From Dermabacter sp. p3-SID358 (GTDB lineage: Bacteria > Actinomycetota > Actinomycetes > Actinomycetales > Dermabacteraceae), in assembly GCF_025147465.1 (NCBI RefSeq), contig NZ_JALXOZ010000009.1, forward strand, positions 30,384-94,383: DNA of 64,000 bases, read 5' to 3'. Position 1 is the stretch's first letter. The number at the start of each line of letters is the position of its first letter. This document shows positions 37,830-46,417 of this stretch, one piece after another. The notes below the pieces were generated by a model. That model ran no database searches. It was not told the DNA's origin and saw nothing but the letters and a program-made list of their open reading frames with translations. Both the position numbers and the translations under genes were made by a program.

Positions 37830-39130
37830 GACTTTTCCCTTCCCTCTTGGCTTTCCTCGCCTAGCGATGTTGCGCCCAATCGACCGCTTGCAAGCCTGAT
37901 CGATACGCGAGTGCCCGCTGGTGCCTCGCTCGGATGAGTAAGCGGCGTGCCGTCGGTTCCTTGCACGACCGCGTAGCCACGTTCGAGAGTATGGAGCGGC
38001 GAGAGTGCGCGTGCCTGGTCAGCGAGAGCTCTCACGCGCTCGCGGGCGCGTTCGAGTGAGATCGACACCGTTGCGCGAGCCGAGGCGATAGCCCCGTCGA
38101 TGGCTTCAGCGTGGCTTTCGATCATCGTGTGTGGTTCCGCGAATGCGGGCCTCTCACGGATGTGGGCGATCGCCTCGCGCTCACGTTCGATCCGCGAGGC
38201 GAGTGCCGAGTACGAGCGGCTGCGGGCTTCATTCAACTGTGCCCGCTCGAGCGACATATCGGGGACGACGGTTTTCGCGGCATCGGTCGGGGTCGAGGCG
38301 CGGTAGTCGGCGACGAGGTCGAGCAGGGGAGTGTCGACCTCATGTCCGATTGCCGAGACGATAGGGGTGCGCGCGGCCGCGGCGAGCCTCACGAGTGACT
38401 CGTCCGAGAATGGCAGAAGATCCTCGAGCGAGCCGCCACCGCGGGAAATGATGATGACGTCGACGTCATCGCGCGAGTCGAGCTCTCGCAGTGCTTCGCT
38501 CACTTCGCCGACGGCCTTCACTCCCTGGACCGCCACCTCCCGCGTCTCAAAACGCACGGCTGGCCAGCGCTTTTCAGCGTTGACGATCACATCGCGTTCC
38601 GCAGCTGATTTGCGGCCGCAAATGAGCCCAATCGTGTGCGGCAGGAAAGGAAGAGGGCGTTTGTGTTCGGCGTCAAACAGCCCTTCTCGAAAAAGGGCCT
38701 GCTTGAGCTGTTCGAGACGCTGAAGAAGATCGCCGATGCCCACCGCGCGGATGTCGTAAGCCTCGAGTTGGAGGGTCCCGCGCCTTCCCCAAAACGTAGG
38801 CTTACACTGCACAACGACGTCGCTTCCCTGCTGCGGTTCGAGGTCGAGGCAAGAAAACGCGCTTGCGCGCATTGAGACGGAGAAGCTCGCATCAAGATGC
38901 GTATCGCGCAGGGTCATGAAGACGAGAGCGCCCTTGCCACGACTGACCTGCACGAGCTCGCCGCGCACCCACACGATGCTCATGCGGTTCACATAGTCAC
39001 GAATCTTCTGGCTCAAGAGCCCCACGGGCCATGGCCGCTCGGCGGTGGTTTCCGCGGCTGTCGGGGGCAACGGCACTGACTCTTCCATCGGTAGGGCTGC
39101 TCTGCCTTCGCCTGTGCCTCGCTCGTCCAT
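37826..39130 (-). CDS. xseA: Exodeoxyribonuclease VII large subunit
   Basis: This 434-residue protein has the N-terminal OB fold (VWVRGELVQVSRGKGALVFMTLRD) and the catalytic domain with GLICGRKSAAERDV, IISRGGGSLEDLLPFSDE and AIGHEVDTPLLD, followed by a long helical C-terminus. It degrades single-stranded DNA with XseB. The start at 39130 has CACAGT with a 6-nt gap upstream and no Shine-Dalgarno; MEESVPLP further in is an alternative. Confidence 0.94.
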   Translation of the reverse strand: MDERGTGEGRAALPMEESVPLPPTAAETTAERPWPVGLLSQKIRDYVNRMSIVWVRGELVQVSRGKGALVFMTLRDTHLDASFSVSMRASAFSCLDLEPQQGSDVVVQCKPTFWGRRGTLQLEAYDIRAVGIGDLLQRLEQLKQALFREGLFDAEHKRPLPFLPHTIGLICGRKSAAERDVIVNAEKRWPAVRFETREVAVQGVKAVGEVSEALRELDSRDDVDVIIISRGGGSLEDLLPFSDESLVRLAAAARTPIVSAIGHEVDTPLLDLVADYRASTPTDAAKTVVPDMSLERAQLNEARSRSYSALASRIEREREAIAHIRERPAFAEPHTMIESHAEAIDGAIASARATVSISLERARERVRALADQARALSPLHTLERGYAVVQGTDGTPLTHPSEAPAGTRVSIRLASGRLGATSLGEESQEGREKS

Positions 39131-39200
39131 GTCTCTACTGTGCCAGATGGGCAAAGATTTCCGTGGGCTTCGCCCATCACTGTGGATAATCCACGTGAAA

Positions 39201-39244
39201 AAGGGGCCGACGCCACCCGATTTCGGGTAGCGTCGGCCTTTGTT
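39201..39244 (-). terminator. Terminator of the large surface phosphoesterase gene
   Basis: GGCCGACGC-ACCCGA and CGGGT-GCGTCGGCC form a 14-bp stem with one bulge; in the minus direction a CCTTTTTC tract follows. Confidence 0.85.
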
Positions 39245-39276
39245 AATCGATCCGCTTACGCGGGGGCTTATCGCCG

Positions 39277-42200
39277 TTAGCGCGAGAGGCGACGCGAGCG
39301 GAGAACCGCGATGCCACCTGCAGCAAGCGCGAGGCCTGCCGCGAGAATGCCCATGACTTCGGCACCCGTACGTGGGAGGTTGCTCGAGCCGTGGCCCGGC
39401 CTCATTGCGCCGGTGCTTTCGCCGTCGGTACCAGGCTGACCGGGCTGGCCGTCGTTCCCGGATCGGCCAGGCTTGCCGGGGTTGCCAGTGCCAGGCTGAC
39501 CGTCAGTGCCGGGCTCGCCGGGCTGGCCGGACTTACCGGGTTCACCGGGTTGACCAGGCTGTGCGGGCTCCTCGCCACCACACTCAACATTCGTCACCGA
39601 GGCACCGCGCACTTCGCTGTAGTGCTTCGCGCCGTACGGATCGGTCGTGAGTGTGTACCACGAGAAGTCGCCTTCAGGAAGGTCGACTACAGGGACATTC
39701 ACTCTCTCACCCGAAGCGACGTTCTCGTGAGAGCCGAATTCCTTCGTGGTGAGCACGTCGATGCGCGCATCGCTCGTCGTGAGGGTCTTCTCCTCGGGCT
39801 TGATCCCGAGCGTGCTGTAAGGCACCTCGAAGTGTTGGACGCTGCCCTCTGCCTCCTCAAACATAGGGTCATCGGAGTCGTAATCCTTGAGCGACGGCGA
39901 ATAGGTGCGGATGATCATGCGCCCCTTTTCGTTATCGAAGTGCATGAGTCGCAGGTAGCCGAGACCGCCCTCGGGAAGGCCCTGGTAGTCGAACAGCATC
40001 TGGGTCACCTTGCGATCCTTGACGCCGTCTCCGTCGTCATCGAACTCGTCGTAGCGCGTGTGAGCGTCGTGGTAGTGACCGCTCATCACGAAGCGCACGT
40101 TCGGGTTGGTCGCGACAACCTCGTCCTGGATCCGCTGCGGGATCGGGCCGAGACCACCGGTTGTGAGCATGTACTCGTGCAGCTCGATGAAGGCAATGCG
40201 CTCGGGGTACTGAGCGAGCACATCGTTCATCCACTTGATTTCCTCGTCGGCCGGGCCCCAACCCATGTAGATCATGATGTAGTCCTGGCCGCCGGCGCTC
40301 ACGAGGTCGTAGTGACCGCGATTGTCCTTGTAGCTACCGCCGTACCACGGGTTGTTCTTGAATCGATCCTCACCGAAGAACTTGCTGTACTTCGAGTAAT
40401 CGCCCTTCTGGTGGTAAACGTCGTGGTTGCCCGCGAGAACGCCGTAGGGGAGCTTCGCGTCGTCGAGGGTCTTGTAGGTTTCGTCGGCGCGTTTCCACCC
40501 ATCGTCGTTCGGGAACTTGTCGACGATGTCACCCGTGTGGAAGAGGTACTGGAGGTTCATCTTCTCGCGCACGCGCAGCAGGTAATCGTGGATCGCAAGC
40601 TGATGCTTGTAGATCTTCGGGTCATCGTTGTAGTACTGAGTGTCGGTCTCCCACGCGAACGTGTAGTCGTACTCCGAACGCTTGGTGTCCTCGGCGTGCT
40701 CGCCAGGCTCGGCGCCGGTGCGATCCGAGAGGTTTGCACCCGCATAGCCGACGCCCTGCTGCACGATCGCCTTGATCTCGCCGTCAACACTATGGCCCCT
40801 CAGCGGAACCATGGCCTCGAGCTTCGCCTCGCCAGACTTGGCATCCGTGAGGGTATGGGCAACTTCTTCCCAACCGTTCTCCCCGGTGTTCCACACGAGC
40901 AGGCGCACGCGCTGCCCCTTGTTGGAGACGCCGCTCCAGCTCACGCGCACCTCGGAGTTCTCATCAGCGCTCTTGGGCACGGCGGTCGCAAACTCGTGGA
41001 AGGGGAGCGAGTCGGAGGCGGTTGTCGTGTCGCCGGCCTTGAAGGCTTTGCCCTCGCGGTCGGCCTGGTTTGCGTCGTGAACGCTTCCAGCGGTGCCCGC
41101 AATTGTGCCCTCGCTCAGCGAGGTCGTGTAGCCCTTGCGGAACGACACCGTGAGATTGTCGTTGCTCGGGTCGGTTGCGGTCGCCGAAAGCGAGTCGTCA
41201 ACACACACGTTGAGTCCCTTGCCGTCCTCGGTTTCGAGGGAGGCCGACGGTTGCTCGACGGGCGTCGTGAACTTAATTTCCTTGCTCGATTCGTTCCCGA
41301 GCTTGTCGGTCGCAACGACCTTCAGGGTGTGCTCACCCGAGGCGAGGGTGAGGCTCGACAGCTTTGCGCCATTCTCGATGGGCTTGCCGTCGAAGGTCGC
41401 GGTCGTGCTCGCGACGCCGGAGCCGGCGTCGGTCGCCTCGAAGTTCACGGGGAACTCACCGCGCTGCTCGGAGCCATCCTTAATCGAGGACGTGATCTCC
41501 GGGGCTGTGTTATCGACGATCACCGTTCGCTCAACGGTGTTGCTCTCGCCGGCACCGGGGGCTGCGGCGAACAGCGCGACCCTCCTCGCGCTGCCCGAGC
41601 TTACGAGGGTCCCCTTGACCTTGTGCTCGCCGTCGGCGACCTTCGTGGTATCCCACTGGTAGGCGTTTGCGGTGTAGGCGTCGTCAGGGATCGCAAACTT
41701 CGCGTTGAGAATCTCGACCTTGCCCGGCGAGTCGCCCATCTGGATGATCTTTTCGGGGTCGCTCACCTCAACGAGTTTGCCGTTCGCACCGTCGTAATCG
41801 GCTGCGCGCAGCGTGCGGCCGTCCGGGAGTACCAGGCGAGCGTTGCGCGCGTTGAAGTCGTCGTTGTTCTCGTTCGGATCAATGCCCGGCTTCGCCTTCG
41901 TGCCCGCGGCGACGTCAACCTGGAGTTCCTCGCCTTTGGTGATGTACTTGTGCGGAACCGGGGTCGAAACAGTGACCCAGTTTTCGTAGAACCCCTCGTC
42001 GAAGATCGTGAGCACTTCGCCGTTCACAAGCACGCCGTTGCGGAAGAACGCGTCGGTCTGCGTCGCGTCGATCGCGAACATGGGTTCTTGTTCGAGCGAG
42101 GGAATGTTCGCATCGACCTCGGTGCCATCGACCGCGAGGGTGCGTTTGCCGGTCGCGTTGTCGCTCGAGACCGAGAGGCGAGTCGTGCCGCTCACGTACT

Positions 42201-43908
42201 GCTTTTCGGTGACGTTGAGTCGAACCTTGCCCTTTTCGGTACCGTCGACAGGTACGCGCGTGAGTGCGACATTTTGGGTGTTGTGGCCGTCGGAAGCCTC
42301 GACCGTGTACTCGAAGTACTCCTTACCCGTGAGGTCAGCCTGCGCGATCGGGAGGATGAACTCGCCGTTCTCGTTCGCCACGAGATCCTTCACCATCGGC
42401 TTGTCATCCGTGTTCGACTGGAGCGAAACGGTGAGGCGGCGCACCTGAACGTTGTCGGTCGCCTTGACCTTGATCTCGGCATCCTTCGATGGGTCGAAGG
42501 ACTTTGCGGTCTGGTCTTCGATGACCGGTTTCTCGGTGTCAGCTTTGAGCTTCACGGGCTTCGAGGGGACCTTCGAAGGCGCTACCTGGCCCGGCGTGGC
42601 CTTCGAGACCTCGCTGATCTCGCTCACCTGGAAGTTGTCGGGATTGACCTTGTAGTGGATTCCCTGGTTGGCCTTCGGATCGTGAGCGCCGTTCTCGTTG
42701 TAGAACACGCGGCTCACGGTGTAGCCGGTGCGGGTCTGGATTTCCATACCGCGAAGCGAGCCATTTGCCATGCCACCGACGTGGCTCTCAACGATGTTGA
42801 GGCTCTGTGCATCCACGCCGTAGTTCGCGGCAAAATCCTCGACGGTCTTGTCGTCGTTGTGTCCGTTCTTGATCCACACGATCACGGTTTTGCCGGGCTC
42901 GACGACCCTGTCATCTGGCTCCATGGGCCACACAACCTGGTTGCCCATTTTGCGGCCGTCACCCGGGTACTGGTAGGCGACCTGGTAGTCGCTCAGGTCG
43001 ATGGCCTCGGTGGTGGGGTTGTAAATCTCGATGTACTCGTAGCCGTCGCCTTCGCCCGTGTTGGTCGAGTCGGGAACGAGCTCGGTGATGAGGAGCTGAC
43101 CGACGGTCGAGTCAGCGGCCGGACCGGGGATGTCTTCAGCAGGCTCGGGCTGTGAAGGCTCCTCGGGCTGGGGCTCCTCCTTGCGGTCTTCGAGCTGCTT
43201 CGGGTCAACTTTGCCGGCGGTGGGGGCGGCAGGGCCTTCGAGCACCTCGAGGCTCTTGGCATTCGCATCGGCAGGCGTGCGGAACTGCGCGGATTTGTCG
43301 ACGGCGACGGAGCCCTTTGGGTAGACCGAGCGCGAAACCTCAGCGCCGTTGGCGTCCAGAACGCGGATGCCGCGGTCACCGCCGTTGGCCATGCCGTCCT
43401 GGCCGGTGATGCGCACAACCTGTGCGTCGGTGTCCATCTTCCACTGCGCGCGGAATTCGTCGACGGTGTGTTTCGTGGAGTCGACCTTGCCGTCTTTGCT
43501 CGTGTAACTGAGCCACATGACGGCGGTCTCGCCGCCCTTGAGTTCGAAGGACTTCTCGGGTGTGAGGGCCTTGTCTTTAGCCCTGTCGTCCGAATCGGCG
43601 TAGATGTACGAGAACGAGTAGCCGCCCTCACCGATCGTGAGGGGCTTGTCGGTCGTGTTCGTGATCTCGAAATACTCGTAGTGGTCTTGGTCAACGTTGT
43701 CAGGGGCGATTTCGGTGACAACGAGCGGCCATGTGCTCGCGGGGGCCGCCTCTGCTGCGGTCAATGTCGAGGGGGCGATACCGGCGGGTACGATCGCGGG
43801 GCTCGCGATGAGGGTGATGCCGAGCGCTGCTGCGGCGAGGGATTTGGAGTAAATACCGGGTGTGCGGCGAGAGCCGCGTGACTGAGGAGCCATGCCCTTC
43901 ACTTTCAT
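39277..43908 (-). CDS. Giant cell-wall-anchored phosphoesterase with lamin-tail domains, collagen-like stalk and LPXTG motif
   Basis: This 1543-residue surface protein has a signal peptide (cleavage near AEA-AP, residue 55), two lamin-tail domains (about 60-215 and 270-420, each with YEYxEIxN), several Ig-like repeats (about 450-950), and a calcineurin-like metallophosphoesterase domain at about 1084-1350 with WETDTQY, HTGDIVD, LAGNHD and SGHYHDAH metal motifs. A collagen-like G-X-Y tract (about 1447-1495) is followed by LPRTG (1511-1515), a hydrophobic helix and RSRRLSR, so sortase should attach it to peptidoglycan. It probably hydrolyses a phosphate or nucleotide ester outside the cell. A second ATG (MAPQSRG) five codons in is an alternative start. 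Confidence 0.88.
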   Translation of the reverse strand: MKVKGMAPQSRGSRRTPGIYSKSLAAAALGITLIASPAIVPAGIAPSTLTAAEAAPASTWPLVVTEIAPDNVDQDHYEYFEITNTTDKPLTIGEGGYSFSYIYADSDDRAKDKALTPEKSFELKGGETAVMWLSYTSKDGKVDSTKHTVDEFRAQWKMDTDAQVVRITGQDGMANGGDRGIRVLDANGAEVSRSVYPKGSVAVDKSAQFRTPADANAKSLEVLEGPAAPTAGKVDPKQLEDRKEEPQPEEPSQPEPAEDIPGPAADSTVGQLLITELVPDSTNTGEGDGYEYIEIYNPTTEAIDLSDYQVAYQYPGDGRKMGNQVVWPMEPDDRVVEPGKTVIVWIKNGHNDDKTVEDFAANYGVDAQSLNIVESHVGGMANGSLRGMEIQTRTGYTVSRVFYNENGAHDPKANQGIHYKVNPDNFQVSEISEVSKATPGQVAPSKVPSKPVKLKADTEKPVIEDQTAKSFDPSKDAEIKVKATDNVQVRRLTVSLQSNTDDKPMVKDLVANENGEFILPIAQADLTGKEYFEYTVEASDGHNTQNVALTRVPVDGTEKGKVRLNVTEKQYVSGTTRLSVSSDNATGKRTLAVDGTEVDANIPSLEQEPMFAIDATQTDAFFRNGVLVNGEVLTIFDEGFYENWVTVSTPVPHKYITKGEELQVDVAAGTKAKPGIDPNENNDDFNARNARLVLPDGRTLRAADYDGANGKLVEVSDPEKIIQMGDSPGKVEILNAKFAIPDDAYTANAYQWDTTKVADGEHKVKGTLVSSGSARRVALFAAAPGAGESNTVERTVIVDNTAPEITSSIKDGSEQRGEFPVNFEATDAGSGVASTTATFDGKPIENGAKLSSLTLASGEHTLKVVATDKLGNESSKEIKFTTPVEQPSASLETEDGKGLNVCVDDSLSATATDPSNDNLTVSFRKGYTTSLSEGTIAGTAGSVHDANQADREGKAFKAGDTTTASDSLPFHEFATAVPKSADENSEVRVSWSGVSNKGQRVRLLVWNTGENGWEEVAHTLTDAKSGEAKLEAMVPLRGHSVDGEIKAIVQQGVGYAGANLSDRTGAEPGEHAEDTKRSEYDYTFAWETDTQYYNDDPKIYKHQLAIHDYLLRVREKMNLQYLFHTGDIVDKFPNDDGWKRADETYKTLDDAKLPYGVLAGNHDVYHQKGDYSKYSKFFGEDRFKNNPWYGGSYKDNRGHYDLVSAGGQDYIMIYMGWGPADEEIKWMNDVLAQYPERIAFIELHEYMLTTGGLGPIPQRIQDEVVATNPNVRFVMSGHYHDAHTRYDEFDDDGDGVKDRKVTQMLFDYQGLPEGGLGYLRLMHFDNEKGRMIIRTYSPSLKDYDSDDPMFEEAEGSVQHFEVPYSTLGIKPEEKTLTTSDARIDVLTTKEFGSHENVASGERVNVPVVDLPEGDFSWYTLTTDPYGAKHYSEVRGASVTNVECGGEEPAQPGQPGEPGKSGQPGEPGTDGQPGTGNPGKPGRSGNDGQPGQPGTDGESTGAMRPGHGSSNLPRTGAEVMGILAAGLALAAGGIAVLRSRRLSR

Positions 43909-44019
43909 AAAAGATCAATAGGGAATCTTGGGGAAGCGGATTCCAAGGTGCTCCTAAAAAGTAACGGGCAGATTAAGCAACGGGGGTTATTTCCTGGAGG
44001 CTCCATGTACGGGTTGAAA

Positions 44020-45219
44020 TCAGGTATTCAGGTTCGAGGAATCGACCTCGCGTGCGAGTTGGGTCACGGGTTCGATGTCGTCAAGTGGACTGCCTACGGC
44101 TTGAAGCTCTTCCATCGAACGCGCAGCAGGAAGAATTCGAGCTTGATACGAGCCCACCGAGTCGTTGAAAGCGCGCACTGATGCGTCGAGACTGCGGCCG
44201 AGTTTCGCGAGATGCCCGCCAAAGACTCCGAGCCTCTTGTGGACTTCGCGGCCTGCTTCGAGCACTCGTAGAGCATCCTTGTTAAGGGCATCCGTGCGCC
44301 ACGTGTGCGCGACGGTGCGAAGCAGCGCCATGAGCGTTGCGGGGGAGGCGATCACGACATCGAGCATGAAAGCCCCATCGAGGAGTCCCGGATCGGATTC
44401 GAGCGCGCCCGCGAGCAGCCCGTCGCTCGGCACAAACATCACGACGAACTCCGGTGAATCGCCGAGTGAGGCCCAATACGACTTCGAGCTGAGATGTGTG
44501 ACGTGCGAGCGAAGCGCCCTCGCGTGCTCGGCAAGATGCTTTGCGCGCTCAGTCTTGTCAGTGGCGTGCGCAGCACGAAGGTACGCATCCATGGGCGCCT
44601 TCGCGTCCACGACGATCGTGCGGCCGTGACTGAGATGCACAACGAGATCTGGGCGTTGCCCCTTTTCGCCGCCGACGTTCCTTCCGCTTTGCTGTTCGGT
44701 AAAGTCGGTGTGCTCGAGCATGCCCGCCGCCTCGACGATGCGCCTGAGCTGCACCTCGCCCCACTGCCCGCGGCTCGTGGGGGCCTTGAGGGCTGCGACG
44801 AGGGCGTTCGTGCCCGTGCCCAGATCGCGGGTGCGCTCCGAGAGACTCTTGAGCTGCGAGGCGAGGTCACCGTCGGCCTTTTGCCGCGCCGCCTCCGTGC
44901 GCGCAACCGAGCGTTCCAAACTCGTGAGAGTTTCCGAAATGGGGGAGAGCGTGCGCGAAAGCTGCTCGGAGCGAGCGGCATCGACGGCCTCGCGACGTGC
45001 GGAATCGCGTTCAAAGCGCTCCGAAGCGAGCTGCAAGAACTGCGTGCTAGAGGCGTTCACCGCACGTGCCGCGAGGGCTTCGACGTCTGCGCCGTTTGCC
45101 TCCGCCCTCGCTTCTGCTGAGCGCACCCGCTCACGCATGAGCGCCCATGCGAGGAAAGCGCCCATGGCGCCTCCGATGAGGAGCGGCACAAGAACAGTCA
45201 CAAGAGTCGAAAGGTTCAT
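44020..45219 (-). CDS. rmuC: DNA recombination protein RmuC
   Basis: This 399-residue protein has an N-terminal membrane helix (VTVLVPLLIGGAMGAFLAW), a coiled coil (60-150) and the RmuC nuclease-like domain with RGQWGEVQLRRIVEAAGM, RPDLVVHL and IVVDAKAPMDAYL (PD-(D/E)XK-like residues). RmuC limits inversions and is linked to antiphage functions in some bacteria. AGGTAGGA precedes the ATG. It is divergent from ychF. Confidence 0.92.
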   Translation of the reverse strand: MNLSTLVTVLVPLLIGGAMGAFLAWALMRERVRSAEARAEANGADVEALAARAVNASSTQFLQLASERFERDSARREAVDAARSEQLSRTLSPISETLTSLERSVARTEAARQKADGDLASQLKSLSERTRDLGTGTNALVAALKAPTSRGQWGEVQLRRIVEAAGMLEHTDFTEQQSGRNVGGEKGQRPDLVVHLSHGRTIVVDAKAPMDAYLRAAHATDKTERAKHLAEHARALRSHVTHLSSKSYWASLGDSPEFVVMFVPSDGLLAGALESDPGLLDGAFMLDVVIASPATLMALLRTVAHTWRTDALNKDALRVLEAGREVHKRLGVFGGHLAKLGRSLDASVRAFNDSVGSYQARILPAARSMEELQAVGSPLDDIEPVTQLAREVDSSNLNT

Positions 45220-45308
45220 GTTCCTACCTCACCACGAGGGTGAGACATTTAAAGTGCGGCACGCCCTGAGGGAAGCAAGCGTCGGACCCTGCGCCTAGAA
45301 TGAGGGGC

Positions 45309-46397
45309 GTGGCTTTGACAATTGGAATCGTTGGCCTGCCCAACGTTGGTAAATCGACCCTGTTCAACGCGCTCACCCGTGCGGAGGTGCTCGCGGCAAA
45401 CTACCCGTTCGCGACGATCGATCCGAACGTCGGTGTGGTGCCGCTTCCCGACCCGCGTTTGAATCGCCTCGCCGAGATCTTCGGGAGCGAGAAGATCCTC
45501 CCCGCGACCGTGAGCTTCGTGGACATCGCCGGCATTGTGAAGGGTGCGAGCGAAGGCGAAGGCCTCGGTAACAAGTTCCTCGCAAATATCCGCGAGGCCG
45601 ATGCGATTTGCCAGGTTACCCGCGCCTTCAGCGATCCCGACGTCACGCGTGTGCCCGGCTCCGAAACTCCCGCGGGCGACATGGAGACGATCTCGACCGA
45701 GCTCATCCTCGCCGACCTCCAAACGATCGACAACGCCCTCCCGCGCCTCGAAAAAGACACGAAGCGCAAGGTCATCGACGCCGCGGTCCTTCCCGAGGTG
45801 CTCAAGGCGAAGGAACTCCTCGAATCCGGAAGCACCCTTTTCCAGGGGGGCGACGGCGCCGGGATCGACGTGTCGCTTCTCAAAGAGCTGCAGCTCATGA
45901 CCGCCAAGCCGTTTATTTACGTGTTCAACACGGACGAAGAGGGCCTCGCGGATAAGGCGATGCAGGAGGAGCTGCGCAAAGCCGTTGCTCCCGCGGAGGC
46001 GATTTTCCTCGATGCGAAGTTTGAGAGCGAGCTCATCGAGCTCGAGCCGGAAGAGGCCGCGGAGATGCTCGCGTCGACCGGCCAGGAAGAATCGGGCCTC
46101 GATCAGCTCGCACGCGCCGGCTACGAGACCCTTAACCTCCAGTCGTACCTCACGGCCGGCCCCAAGGAGTCGCGCGCGTGGACCATTCGCAAGGGGTGGA
46201 CCGCGCCCCAGGCCGCAGGTGTGATTCACACCGACTTCGAGCGCGGCTTCATCAAGGCCGAAATCGTTTCCTTCGACGAGCTCGACGACGCCGGTTCCAT
46301 GCAAGAGGCGAAGGCTCGCGGCAAGGTGCGCATGGAGGGCAAGGACTACGTTATGCAAGACGGAGACGTGGTGGAGTTTCGTTTCAATGTAACCTGA
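45309..46397 (+). CDS. ychF: Redox-regulated ATPase/GTPase YchF
   Basis: This 362-residue protein has the OBG-family G1 GLPNVGKSTLFNALT, G3-like DIAGIVKGASEGEGLGNKF and the C-terminal TGS-like domain ending KDYVMQDGDVVEFRFNV. YchF (OLA1) binds ribosomes and prefers ATP. The GTG at 45309 is preceded by TAGAAT with a 7-nt gap (leaderless); it gives the usual length of about 363 residues. It is the last chromosomal housekeeping gene before the foreign island. Confidence 0.95.
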   Translation: MALTIGIVGLPNVGKSTLFNALTRAEVLAANYPFATIDPNVGVVPLPDPRLNRLAEIFGSEKILPATVSFVDIAGIVKGASEGEGLGNKFLANIREADAICQVTRAFSDPDVTRVPGSETPAGDMETISTELILADLQTIDNALPRLEKDTKRKVIDAAVLPEVLKAKELLESGSTLFQGGDGAGIDVSLLKELQLMTAKPFIYVFNTDEEGLADKAMQEELRKAVAPAEAIFLDAKFESELIELEPEEAAEMLASTGQEESGLDQLARAGYETLNLQSYLTAGPKESRAWTIRKGWTAPQAAGVIHTDFERGFIKAEIVSFDELDDAGSMQEAKARGKVRMEGKDYVMQDGDVVEFRFNVT

Positions 46398-46417
46398 GGC
46401 GCGCTAGTGTTAGCGGC

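Noticed and set aside
39391..43155. A 1254-codon + strand frame opposite the surface phosphoesterase
   Set aside because: It is the complement of a gene with clear domains; the frame has no recognisable motif and is a by-product of high GC.
43948..44181. Short + strand frame upstream of rmuC's end
   Set aside because: It overlaps rmuC on the other strand and lacks any support beyond being open.
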